A stretch of 64,000 bases of DNA from the NCBI RefSeq assembly GCF_021325795.1, contig NZ_JAHPZX010000008.1, positions 124,001-188,000 of the forward strand. The letters are read 5' to 3'. The position numbers were made by a program, and so were the translations under genes. Under the pieces are notes generated by a model. The model worked only from the letters and a program-made list of their open reading frames with translations, made no database searches and had not been told where the DNA came from. Of this stretch, positions 48,766-57,078 are shown one piece after another (position 1 is the stretch's first letter; every line of letters starts with the position of its first letter). Source of the stretch: Bordetella sp. LUAb4 (GTDB lineage Bacteria; Pseudomonadota; Gammaproteobacteria; Burkholderiales; Burkholderiaceae_B).

Positions 48766-49665
48766 TTATTGAAACAATTGACCTGACGCCACCAGCGCTT
48801 CCAACAGCCGCGCCAGCTTGTCCGGATTGCGCTGCACCTGCATCGCGACGATACGCTCGCCGTCGGTTTCGAAAGACTGCGCCGACTCCAGTTGGCCTTC
48901 CATGAAGCGCAGCAACGCCAGTTGGCCGTTCAACTCCACGGTTTCCACGCGTAGCCCGGCCGGACCCAGCCGGCGGTAGGCCGCATAGAACAGAAAGGCG
49001 ATGCGTTCGCCGCCCACCATGGGCTTGGGAAAGCTGGGGACCTTGCCGCCGCCGTCGCCCACCAGGCGGGCGTCCTCGGCCAGCAGCGCGGTGAGGCCGG
49101 CCAGGTCACCGTGCCGCATGGCGCGGGCGAAGCCGCTGACCACGCGTTGATGCGTCTCTCGCGTCACCTGGTAGCGCGTCCGTCCTTCGCGCACCTGCAC
49201 TCGCGCGCGGGCCACCAACTGGCGGCAGGCTTCCTGCGTCTTGTCCAGGATGCGGGCCACTTCGGCGTAGTCCGCCTCGAAGACGTCATGCATCAGGAAT
49301 GCCGCGCGGGCTTCCGGCGACAGACGCTCCAGCACATTGAGGAAAGCCACGGACAGGTCATCGGCGTAGGCATGCAGTTCCTCCGGCGTCGGCGGCGCTT
49401 CGGTGAGCAGCGGTTCGGGCAGCCAGAATCCAAAATACTGTTCGCGCTGCAGCTTGGCCGCGCGCAGGCGGTCGATGGCCAGGCGCGTGGTGACGGTGAC
49501 CAGCCAGGCTTCGGCATTGTCCAAGGACGCCCGATCCGCGGCGTGCCAGCGCAACCAGGCATCCTGCACGACGTCTTCCGCCTCGGCGACGCTGCCCAGC
49601 ATGCGGTATGCAATGCCGTGCAGCCTGGGGCGCACGCGTGTGTAGATGTCGTCGTTATTGTCCAT
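48766..49665 (-). CDS. ECF sigma factor, ECF41 family (SigJ-like) with SnoaL-type C-terminal domain
   Basis: About 299 residues. Region 2 (IYTRVRPRLHGIAYRMLGSVAEAEDVVQDAWLRW) and region 4 (LSPEARAAFLMHDVFEADYAEVARIL) are followed by a ~100-residue NTF2/SnoaL-like extension. The motifs WLPEP (between the regions), DGGGK and NPDKL at the end are the conserved motifs of ECF41 factors, in which the C-terminal domain replaces an anti-sigma factor. The ATG at 49663-49665 gives the conserved N-terminus. Its promoter target lies in front of the downstream LysR gene. The cue is unknown. Redox or peroxide stress fits the neighbours. Confidence 0.93.
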   Translation of the reverse strand: MDNNDDIYTRVRPRLHGIAYRMLGSVAEAEDVVQDAWLRWHAADRASLDNAEAWLVTVTTRLAIDRLRAAKLQREQYFGFWLPEPLLTEAPPTPEELHAYADDLSVAFLNVLERLSPEARAAFLMHDVFEADYAEVARILDKTQEACRQLVARARVQVREGRTRYQVTRETHQRVVSGFARAMRHGDLAGLTALLAEDARLVGDGGGKVPSFPKPMVGGERIAFLFYAAYRRLGPAGLRVETVELNGQLALLRFMEGQLESAQSFETDGERIVAMQVQRNPDKLARLLEALVASGQLFQ

Positions 49666-49829
49666 GGTCCCAGGATCGATGCGCGATGGCGGCAGCTCCG
49701 CTGGCCGCCGGGGGAATAATCGCACTGTCGGCGCCCGCTTACAAGCGACGCCGGCCCGGTCGGAAGCGGGATGCCGGCGCCTGGCCGGTCCCCTTCGGCA
49801 CGCGGTGCCCGCGCCCGGGCGAGCCGGTG

Positions 49830-52064
49830 TCAGAACTTGATGCTGGCGCTCAGGCTGACGGTGCGCGGATCGCCCGCCTTGACGTAGTCCGCGGCCTGGT
49901 ACTGCCAGTAGCGCTTGTTGGCCACGTTATTGATGCCGGCACGCAAGGTGGTGTCATAGCCGGAGACGCGGGTGTCGTAGGTCGCGCCGATGTCGAAGAG
50001 GGTGTAGCTGTCCACCGGCACGCTATTGGCGGCGCTGAGCATGGTCGGGCCCGTGTACCGTGCGTCGGCGCGCAGCCGCAGGCCGGGGATGCCCGGCACG
50101 GCATAGCCGATCTGTGCGGTGGCGCTCCAGCGGGGAGCGCCTGCCACCCGGTTGCCGTCGTATGCCGTGCCGTTGCGATAGTCGGAGGACAAGGCCATCA
50201 GGCTGCCGCCCACGGTCCAGTCGCGCCCCAGCCGCGCCGAGGCGGCCAGTTCCACGCCCTGATAGCGCGCGTCGCCAGCACGCATCAGGGCGTCGGCCGC
50301 GTCGATGTATTCAGCCATCTTGTCGATACGGAATATGGCGGCGGTGGCAGCCCAGTCTTCCTGGCTGGTCTTGATGCCTACCTCGTACTGCCGGCTCTTG
50401 ACGGGATCCAGCAGCGCGCCGTAATTCGAATAGGTGATGCCGACGCTGACCCCGGGCTCCAATGACTCCATATAGCTGGCATAGGCCATGGTGCGCGGCG
50501 AAAATTTGTACATCAAGGCGTAGGTGGGTGCCGCCACGCCATTGCGCTCATAGCGGGATGTCTCCTGGCCCGTGGCCGCGAAGCCGCGCTGGCTGTAGTC
50601 GATGTAGCGCACGCCGGCCAGCAGGGACCATGGGCCGCCCAGGTCCAGGGTGTCGCTGGCGAACAGCGACTTCTGCGTGATCTCCGCGGCGCGGTACAGG
50701 TCCAGGCCGTCGATGCTGTCGCTGTTGCTGTAATAAGTGATCGGGTTCTGGCGGTAGAGATTGCCGGGCCCCGCCGCGAAGTAAGTGCCGTTGCTGCTGT
50801 AGTCATTTTTCTGCCGGGACCATGAGGCACCAAGGGTCACCTGATGATAGACCGGCCCCGTGCTCAGACGGCCCTGCGCCATGCCACGCCAGTGATTGTA
50901 GGAATAGGCCTGGCTCTGGTCAGAGGGAAAATCGATGTAGTCACCGGCGCGATCCACGATGGCCAGCAGCGATTGGTTGCTGCGCCAACGCGTCGAGCTG
51001 TAGCTGTAGTTCGTGCTGAAGGTCCAGTCCGGACTCAGGACGTACGTCAAGCCGGTGGCGTAATAGCGGAACTGGGTGTTGGCGTACTGGCCCTTGGGGT
51101 TCAGCGTCTGGCCGTCATTGCGCAAAGGGCGCGGCAGGCGGCTGTCGGCGTAGCCGGCGGTATAGATGGAAGGTTCCTGGTCACGGGCATCGCGGTTCTG
51201 CACCAGGGTCTGGAAGTCCCATGTCAGCCGCTCGGACAGCCGCGCATCCAGGGCCAGCGACAGAGAATTGCGGTTCAAGCGGCCATCGTTATAGGTGTTG
51301 CCGCCTTCATGCGTGGCATTCAAGCGGTAGCCCAGGGCGCCGCTTGCGCCCAGGCGATCGCCCAGGTCCACGTGCTGCTGCAACAAGCCCTTGGACAGAT
51401 AGCCGACATCGATGTTGCGCACAGGTTCGTCCGTGGGCTTGCGGGTGACGTAGTTGATCACGCCACCCGGCGAACCGAAGCCATGCATGAAAGCCGTGGC
51501 GCCCTTGAGCAGGTCGATTTGCTCGAACTGCTCATAAGGCAGCACGGTGAAATAGCTGATGAAGGGATTGCCGTCGATGCGAAAGCCGTTCTGCCAGTCG
51601 ACCGGCAACCCTCGCACGGTGAGGTAGCTGCCCCACACGCCATAGGCGGCGCTGTTGTCGGTCACCGATGCATCCCGCGCGAACACATCGCCCAGTTTCC
51701 TGACCTGGCGATCACGCAGGTCGGCGGCGGTGACCACCGTGCTGGAGAACGGCGTAGCGAGGACACTGCGCCGCCCCAGGGCACCGCTGTCCACGGTGGC
51801 CTGGGGATGCAGGAGGGACGGGTCCGCCATAGTGCCGGTCACCGAAACGGTGGGAAATGTGCCGCCGGGAATTAAGGCTTGGGCTTGGGCTTGGGCTTCT
51901 TGGCCTTGGCCTTGGCCTTGGCTTTGGCTTTGGCTTTGGGTCTGCGACCGAGCCGCGGCGACGGGCCACCACGCCCCGCACATCGTCGCGGACAGCATCA
52001 CATGAATCGCGAATAGCGGCCGGCTGGCCTGGCGCTGTGCGCATGCCCGGACGTGGCGTGCCAC
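49830..52064 (-). CDS. TonB-dependent siderophore receptor
   Basis: About 744 residues from a GTG (complement of 52062-52064) with GGGGGA upstream. This start gives a signal peptide of basic head plus LFAIHVMLSATMCGAWWPVAAA. A Gln/Ser/Gly repeat stretch follows (hexamer-coded), then the probable TonB box FPTVSVTGT, plug domain (VVTAADLRDRQVRKLGDVFARDASV, NGFRIDGNPF, GSPGGVINYVTRKPT) and a 22-stranded barrel ending VSLSASIKF with terminal Phe. This is the FhuE/FpvA-like siderophore class without an N-terminal STN signalling domain. It imports ferric siderophore, ligand unknown. The start is uncertain, because ATG at about residue 26 would cut into the signal. Confidence 0.92.
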   Translation of the reverse strand: MARHVRACAQRQASRPLFAIHVMLSATMCGAWWPVAAARSQTQSQSQSQGQGQGQEAQAQAQALIPGGTFPTVSVTGTMADPSLLHPQATVDSGALGRRSVLATPFSSTVVTAADLRDRQVRKLGDVFARDASVTDNSAAYGVWGSYLTVRGLPVDWQNGFRIDGNPFISYFTVLPYEQFEQIDLLKGATAFMHGFGSPGGVINYVTRKPTDEPVRNIDVGYLSKGLLQQHVDLGDRLGASGALGYRLNATHEGGNTYNDGRLNRNSLSLALDARLSERLTWDFQTLVQNRDARDQEPSIYTAGYADSRLPRPLRNDGQTLNPKGQYANTQFRYYATGLTYVLSPDWTFSTNYSYSSTRWRSNQSLLAIVDRAGDYIDFPSDQSQAYSYNHWRGMAQGRLSTGPVYHQVTLGASWSRQKNDYSSNGTYFAAGPGNLYRQNPITYYSNSDSIDGLDLYRAAEITQKSLFASDTLDLGGPWSLLAGVRYIDYSQRGFAATGQETSRYERNGVAAPTYALMYKFSPRTMAYASYMESLEPGVSVGITYSNYGALLDPVKSRQYEVGIKTSQEDWAATAAIFRIDKMAEYIDAADALMRAGDARYQGVELAASARLGRDWTVGGSLMALSSDYRNGTAYDGNRVAGAPRWSATAQIGYAVPGIPGLRLRADARYTGPTMLSAANSVPVDSYTLFDIGATYDTRVSGYDTTLRAGINNVANKRYWQYQAADYVKAGDPRTVSLSASIKF
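51876..51946. repeat. Hexamer tandem repeat in the TonB receptor gene
   Basis: Units of GGCTTG, GGCCTT and GGCTTT run for about 70 bp and encode Gln-Ala, Gln-Gly and Gln-Ser dipeptides directly after the predicted signal peptide. Confidence 0.9.
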
Positions 52065-52134
52065 GGTAATCCCCCAGTGATCCCCGGCTGCGGATGGTAC
52101 CATCGCCCTCGCGCCGGCACGCGCAATTGCAACC

Positions 52135-53538
52135 ATGACGACATCGCCCGCTCCCTCCGCAACGACCGCCGTTCCCGCCACGCCCGCGCAGGCCTGGCTT
52201 GCGGTACAGGCCCATATCGATGCCGGCAACGGACCGGCCGCCGGCCCCATGCTGCATGCCTTCGCCGCCATCGCGCCGACCGACGCCGCCACCTGCAACG
52301 ACCTGGTCGCGGCATTCAGCAGTTGCGGCCTGAGCGCGCAATCACTGCCCTATGCCCAGCGTGCCGTCGACCTGCATCCGCAAGACGATATCGCACGCAG
52401 CAATCTGTGCGAGCTGCTACGCCGCGCCGGCCGCATGGACGACGCCGTGCACCAGGGCCGCCACGCGGTGGCGCTGAACGCGGCACGCGCGGGCAATCAT
52501 TACCACCTGGGCATGGCGTACGCCGAAACGCTGCGGATGGACGAGGCCATTGCCCATTTGCGCCAGGCCCTGGCGCTGGAGCCACGCTTCGCCCAGGCCC
52601 ATTTCGAACTGGCGGAAGCCCTGCTGCTGACGACGCAATTCCAGGAAGGCTGGCAGGAATACGAATGGCGCTATGCCATGCCTCACGTCAAGCCGCTGCT
52701 GCCGCCAGGCCACACGCTGCCCGTATGGGACGGCCAAGCGCTGCCGGACCGCAGCCTGCTGGTGGTCTGCGACCAGGGCTATGGCGATGTCATGCAGTTC
52801 TGCCGCTATCTGGAGCACCTGCAGGAGCACTGCCCCAATCTGGTGGTGGCCGCCAGCCCGCCGGTGCTGCCGCTGGTACGGCAGCAGTCGCCCCAGGCCC
52901 GCTATTTTTCGCAGTGGCAGGACATGGGCCATGTCGATTGCCATATCCCGCTGACCAGCCTGCCACGCATTTTCGGCGCGGGCGCGGGGCCGATTCCGCT
53001 GCGCATCCCCTACATAAAGGCCGACGCCACGCGCGCCACGTATTGGCGCGACCGGCTGGACCAGGCGGCGCCAGCCGCGCCGCGCCGCCGCGTCGGCGTG
53101 GTGTGGGCCGGCCGGCCCGAACACGACAACGATGCCCGCCGTTCACTGACGCTGGCGCAATTGGCACCGCTGGCAGCCATGCCAAATACCACCCTGGTCA
53201 GTCTGCAGGTAGGCGCCGCGCGCGATCAAGTGCAACAGTACCGGGCTCGCGCGCCGCTGCTGGACGTGGGCGGCCTGCTCACCGATTACGCCGAAACCGC
53301 GGCCGTCATCGCGGGCCTGGACCACGTCGTCTGCGTCGACACATCGGTGGCGCATCTGGCCGGTGCCATGGGTGTGCCGACCTCGGTGCTGCTGCCCCAC
53401 GCGCCCGATTGGCGCTGGATGCTGGGGCGCAACGACAGCCCCTGGTATCCGAGCCTGCGCTTGTACCGGCAGGTCCGGCCCTGCGATTGGAGCGGTGTGG
53501 TGGAAGCGGTGGCACGGGACCTGGCCGGCAAGGCCTGA
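52135..53538 (+). CDS. TPR protein with glycosyltransferase-like C-terminal domain
   Basis: 467 residues. Residues ~20-180 contain tandem TPR units (e.g. AGNHYHLGMAYAETLRMDEAIAHLRQALALEPRFAQAHFELAEALL). From ~200 a Rossmann-like glycosyltransferase-B domain follows, resembling the ADP-heptose/GT9-like fold seen in TPR-GT proteins: LLVVCDQGYGDVMQFCRYL and the donor-site pattern DHVVCVDTSVAHLAGAMGVPTSVLLP. The DTSVAHLAGA motif matches LPS heptosyltransferases. The acceptor is unknown, perhaps a surface polysaccharide. ATG 52135 is used. An overlapping frame (52053-53558) on the same strand is a shadow, as it lacks both domains. Confidence 0.9.
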   Translation: MTTSPAPSATTAVPATPAQAWLAVQAHIDAGNGPAAGPMLHAFAAIAPTDAATCNDLVAAFSSCGLSAQSLPYAQRAVDLHPQDDIARSNLCELLRRAGRMDDAVHQGRHAVALNAARAGNHYHLGMAYAETLRMDEAIAHLRQALALEPRFAQAHFELAEALLLTTQFQEGWQEYEWRYAMPHVKPLLPPGHTLPVWDGQALPDRSLLVVCDQGYGDVMQFCRYLEHLQEHCPNLVVAASPPVLPLVRQQSPQARYFSQWQDMGHVDCHIPLTSLPRIFGAGAGPIPLRIPYIKADATRATYWRDRLDQAAPAAPRRRVGVVWAGRPEHDNDARRSLTLAQLAPLAAMPNTTLVSLQVGAARDQVQQYRARAPLLDVGGLLTDYAETAAVIAGLDHVVCVDTSVAHLAGAMGVPTSVLLPHAPDWRWMLGRNDSPWYPSLRLYRQVRPCDWSGVVEAVARDLAGKA

Positions 53539-53584
53539 TCGAGATATTCGCTGCATAGGGCGACATCGTCGCCAACCTGAATTC

Positions 53585-53613
53585 GGAACCCGATGCGAAG
53601 GTTCGGCGACGAA
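53585..53613 (+). promoter_or_regulatory. HrpL-like promoter match GGAACC-N16-CGACGAA
   Basis: GGAACC (53585-53590) and CGACGAA (53607-53613) with a 16-bp spacer resemble the HrpL-class ECF promoter GGAACC-N15/16-CCACNNA, with one mismatch in the -10. It lies about 45 bp before the ATG of the orphan unknown gene. Confidence 0.35.
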
Positions 53614-53657
53614 AGGGTTCGTGGCTTCCACGCCGCAAACTCTATGCGCATACATAC

Positions 53658-54668
53658 ATGACCTGGATCCGCTCCTACCTACCTGCTTTTCCTTCCCTGA
53701 CTTCCCTAAACAAACCGCCAGTCCCGAGCCTGGAACCCGACTCTCCCCATGCTTCGACGGGGCGGGCAGACAAACGGCGCTTTGCGTTCTCATTTCCGAT
53801 CCGCAATGAGTTGGAGCTGCTGTACTCGGCCAGTCGAGCGATGCGCCGGCGCAATACGGCACCGTCCGCGCTTGCGCCGGCGCAGCCATTACCGCCACCC
53901 TTACCTGACAAGGTGCAAGACCGCATGTGGCATGACCGCATGTGGCAATGGAAAACTGTCGATAAAGCCGTTCCGGTCAACCATCCACTGCGTTCCTTGT
54001 TGGTGGCCTGGCATCTGGCGATGTACGCGGGCCTGCAGCGTGCGTCGCTGAGCGAACAAATGCATGCCCATGGCGCATCGCCACTGTGGCAGCAGGAGAG
54101 AGACGGTGCGCTGGCTACGCAAGGCGCACGCGCGGACATCCGCGCGACCACGCTGGGTCGACTTGAAGCGCTGGCGAAGCACGCGGGCCACCCCGTCGAG
54201 AAGAAGATCTACGCCCATGCGCGGCATGACGACGTCATTGCCGATATCGGCCGGCACACCGAGAACGGCGGCCCCTGTCTGGTGTTATGGCATTGCGCGG
54301 CCACGCAGGACCTCGTCCAAGTGAGTCGCCAGACACCCGCATCGGCATCGGCACGGATACCAACATCGTCACCTGCGATGACACCTCGCCTCATCTACGG
54401 CATCCGGCAGCACGCGGGCAACCGACGCATCGAAACGCTGGACCTCGACCGCGGCCTGTCGCATCTGGCGCTGGACACCCCCGCCTTCTGGCATGACCAA
54501 AGCGGTGACGCCCGTGACGCAACCGCAAGCGACTATCGGATCTCAGTGCAGGTCTACTTCTTTCCCGCGCACGAGAACGCCTTGCTCCGCTGCGCATCGG
54601 CACCCATCGCCGATACGCACGCAGGATGCAAGGACAGAAAGCAAAGACCCCGATCGCAGGCCGCCTGA
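53658..54668 (+). CDS. Hypothetical protein, orphan, possible effector
   Basis: 336 residues with no family I recognise. The first ~90 residues are Ser/Pro/Arg-rich and look disordered. The centre (~90-215) is mixed with several Trp and His (KVQDRMWHDRMWQWKTVD, EKKIYAHARHDDVIADIGRH). The last part has strands such as YRISVQVYFFPAHENAL and a basic disordered tail. No signal peptide or membrane segment. The gene begins about 120 bp after the TPR gene and has a promoter-like GGAACC-N16-CGACGAA sequence upstream, unlike its neighbours. A type III-secreted protein is one explanation, but a phage remnant or species-specific protein is equally possible. Confidence 0.65.
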   Translation: MTWIRSYLPAFPSLTSLNKPPVPSLEPDSPHASTGRADKRRFAFSFPIRNELELLYSASRAMRRRNTAPSALAPAQPLPPPLPDKVQDRMWHDRMWQWKTVDKAVPVNHPLRSLLVAWHLAMYAGLQRASLSEQMHAHGASPLWQQERDGALATQGARADIRATTLGRLEALAKHAGHPVEKKIYAHARHDDVIADIGRHTENGGPCLVLWHCAATQDLVQVSRQTPASASARIPTSSPAMTPRLIYGIRQHAGNRRIETLDLDRGLSHLALDTPAFWHDQSGDARDATASDYRISVQVYFFPAHENALLRCASAPIADTHAGCKDRKQRPRSQAA

Positions 54669-54748
54669 CAGCGTATCGTCAGGCGGCGGCACAGGGTTTG
54701 CTTGATGAGGATCGACCCGCCGAGCGCGGACTCATCGAGGAGACCAAA

Positions 54749-54901
54749 ATGATCAAGAGCCTGTTCGTGGCATCGCTGATGGCGTTGGCCCTGACTGCCT
54801 GCAACAAGTCCAACGACGGCACGCCCGCGGCAGCGGGTGGCGCCCCGCCGCCGGCCGGGCTGTCGCAATTGGGTGGCCATAGCGGTCCCAATAACAAATA
54901 A
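54749..54901 (+). CDS. Small lipoprotein
   Basis: 50 residues: MIKSLFVASLMALALTACNKS, a signal peptide ending in a lipobox (LTAC; Cys18), then a short Gly/Ala/Pro-rich mature part. GAGGAG precedes the ATG. After cleavage by signal peptidase II it would be anchored in a membrane. The mature part is too short for an enzyme, and similar entericidin-like lipoproteins are common in these bacteria. It may be co-transcribed with the preceding unknown gene (80-bp gap). No further function can be given. Confidence 0.75.
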   Translation: MIKSLFVASLMALALTACNKSNDGTPAAAGGAPPPAGLSQLGGHSGPNNK

Positions 54902-54987
54902 GCGTTACGCAGCGAGCGTCACCCGGACCGAGCAAGCCAAGCCGGCGCGCGGCGGCACGGCCCCTGAAGAAAGGACGGTCCCTTCTC

Positions 54988-56997
54988 CTACAGCCGGGCC
55001 AGCTCGTCCGCGTACGCCTTGCGCAACGCCTGCACGCTGTTGCCGACCTTGTCACGTTGGCCGGTCAGCGTGCCGATGGTGTTTTCCGAATCCGTCATCA
55101 TCTGCATATACCGGCGGCCCAATTCGCTTTCCGCCGGCACCGCGCCCAGGTTCTCACGCAAGCGGGCCTGGTTGTCGTTCTGCGCGGACAGCTTGCTATC
55201 GATTTCACCCAGCGACTGCTCGGCTTCGGCCACCTTGGCCCTGGCCTGCGCCAATTGCTTCAGCTTCGCCGCCAACGCCGGCTCGGCCGGGGCGTTGGAC
55301 CACGCCAGCAACGCTTGCGCATTGGCATCGGCCAGCGCATAGGTTGCCGCGCCCGGCCGCTCGTCGACCACGTCCACCTTGGCGGTCGCGCCCGCCGCCA
55401 CCTGTACGCGCAAGCGCTGATGCGTCGGCGTGGTGGAATCCAGTTGCTCCGACTTGGTGCTCCAGCCCGCCAGGCGCGGGTGCTCGATGACCACCGTGCG
55501 CGGCGCATCGGGCGCGCCCTTGATCGAGTAAGTGGTGACGCGGCGCGCCAGGTTTTCCGTGCGCAGCATGCCCTGGCTGACGGTGATCTTCACCGTGCGC
55601 TGTTCCGGCTTCATTTCCGACGAGATCTCGACCTTGCGGTCGGCGGCGAAGCTGGCCAGGCGCTGCTCACTGACCGGCAGGGCCGGCAATTGGGCGTCGC
55701 CGACAAAGCCGGTATCGGCGTCGTACACGGTAAGGATGCCGGTCGGCAGGGACGCACCGCTGGCGTTCTTCAGCATCACCGCCGACACCGGATAGCGGCT
55801 GCCCGATTCCGGCTGGTACACGGCCAGGCGCTCCGCCGGTACCTCGGCATCGACGAAAGGCAGGGACAAGGTCTGCCCGCGCGGCAAGCTGACCGGGCGC
55901 GGCAGATGAAAGCTGACGCTGACCAGATTTTCCTGCGCCACGGGACCGTCGGCGGCACCCGCGATCGGGGCGAAGCCGCCGGCCGGCTCCGCCAGCGGCG
56001 CGGGAGCGGCGGGAGCGGGCGGCGGGGCCGGGCGCGCCATCATGCGACGCTCCGCCATGGCGTAGCCCTTGGGCGCGGGCGCGGCATCTTCCGCGGCGGC
56101 TTCGTCGGTACGGGGCCGGTCGGCCGCGCCCGCCACCACGGGCAAGTCGGGCCGTTCGCGCCAATAGCGGTCGTAGAGTTTCTGCGACAGCGTCACCGGG
56201 GCGCCGGAGGTCAAGGTCAGATCAACGTTGTTCCAGTCTTCACCGGTGGCGTTTTCCAGCACGGCCCAACCCTGCAGGCGGGCCTTGCCGCCCTTGTCCA
56301 GCACCAAGCGGAACGCCGGCTTCCATACCGGCGCGGCACTGACGTATTCCAGGCCCAGCTTGCGCGCGCCGCTGCCTTTCACCGAGATGGCGACGTTGCG
56401 GTAGCGGTCCGCTCCAGCGCTGGCCAAGGCAGCCACCGCGGTGGCGAAGCGCTCGCGCATGCCATCGTCCAGCACCTCGACGGACGTGTCCGCGCCCAGG
56501 CGCAGCGTATCGATGCGGCGTTCGGCCGTCAGCACCGACAGCGTGCTTTGCGGCAAAGTCGTATCGCCTTGCTTGCCCTCGACCGTCTGCGTGCCCAGCA
56601 CGGCGCCTTCGATAGTGCGACCGCCCGAGGTCGCCCGCACGCGCGTGCCCGGCATCTGCTTGAGCAGGTCGGGCAAGGCGCCCAGCAAGCCCGCGTCGAA
56701 AGGCAGTTGGGCGAAGGCTTCGTCCACCGGCGCGGGGCCGTCCAGCGTGACCGATTGCAGCGAACCGCCGGGATCGCGCACCAGCAGGCTTTTCAGGATG
56801 TCGTCGATCTGCGCGGCCGGCACGTTGATGCGCACCACGCCATCGCCATCCACCTGCACCTGGCGGTGCACCTGCGCCACGCCGCCCGAGGACAGTGTGA
56901 TCCGATCGATGGGAGCCGCCGCGGTCTGCGCCAAAAGGGGCGCGGCGGGGACCAGAAACAGTGCAATAGCCAGCGGAGACAACGCTGCGGAGGGCAT
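54988..56997 (-). CDS. DUF4139/mucoidy-inhibitor-like protein, exported
   Basis: About 669 residues with a signal peptide (LSPLAIALFLVPAAPLLAQ). The N-terminal domain resembles DUF4140 (RITLSSGGVAQVHRQVQVDGDGVVRINVP) and the long C-terminal region matches DUF4139 (GLEYVSAAPVWKPAFRLVL, GWAVLENATGEDWNNVDLTLTSG, SSEMKPEQRTVKITVSQG). It ends in a coiled coil (QARAKVAEAEQSLGEIDSKL). The ATG at 56995-56997 follows AGGACTT. Function is unknown. Family names refer to a mucoidy inhibitor, but no activity is established. Pro/Ala-rich linkers in the middle are typical. A very long opposite-strand frame over this gene is a shadow. Confidence 0.85.
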   Translation of the reverse strand: MPSAALSPLAIALFLVPAAPLLAQTAAAPIDRITLSSGGVAQVHRQVQVDGDGVVRINVPAAQIDDILKSLLVRDPGGSLQSVTLDGPAPVDEAFAQLPFDAGLLGALPDLLKQMPGTRVRATSGGRTIEGAVLGTQTVEGKQGDTTLPQSTLSVLTAERRIDTLRLGADTSVEVLDDGMRERFATAVAALASAGADRYRNVAISVKGSGARKLGLEYVSAAPVWKPAFRLVLDKGGKARLQGWAVLENATGEDWNNVDLTLTSGAPVTLSQKLYDRYWRERPDLPVVAGAADRPRTDEAAAEDAAPAPKGYAMAERRMMARPAPPPAPAAPAPLAEPAGGFAPIAGAADGPVAQENLVSVSFHLPRPVSLPRGQTLSLPFVDAEVPAERLAVYQPESGSRYPVSAVMLKNASGASLPTGILTVYDADTGFVGDAQLPALPVSEQRLASFAADRKVEISSEMKPEQRTVKITVSQGMLRTENLARRVTTYSIKGAPDAPRTVVIEHPRLAGWSTKSEQLDSTTPTHQRLRVQVAAGATAKVDVVDERPGAATYALADANAQALLAWSNAPAEPALAAKLKQLAQARAKVAEAEQSLGEIDSKLSAQNDNQARLRENLGAVPAESELGRRYMQMMTDSENTIGTLTGQRDKVGNSVQALRKAYADELARL

Positions 56998-57078
56998 GGG
57001 CAAGTCCTAGGTAGCGAAACGGAGCCTGACTGTAACGGAAATCCTCCAGGGCGCGCAGACGTCAGCGGCTACAAAAGT

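Noticed and set aside
52053-53558. 501-codon frame overlapping the TPR-glycosyltransferase gene
   Set aside because: Only the other frame (52135-53538) has TPR and glycosyltransferase motifs.
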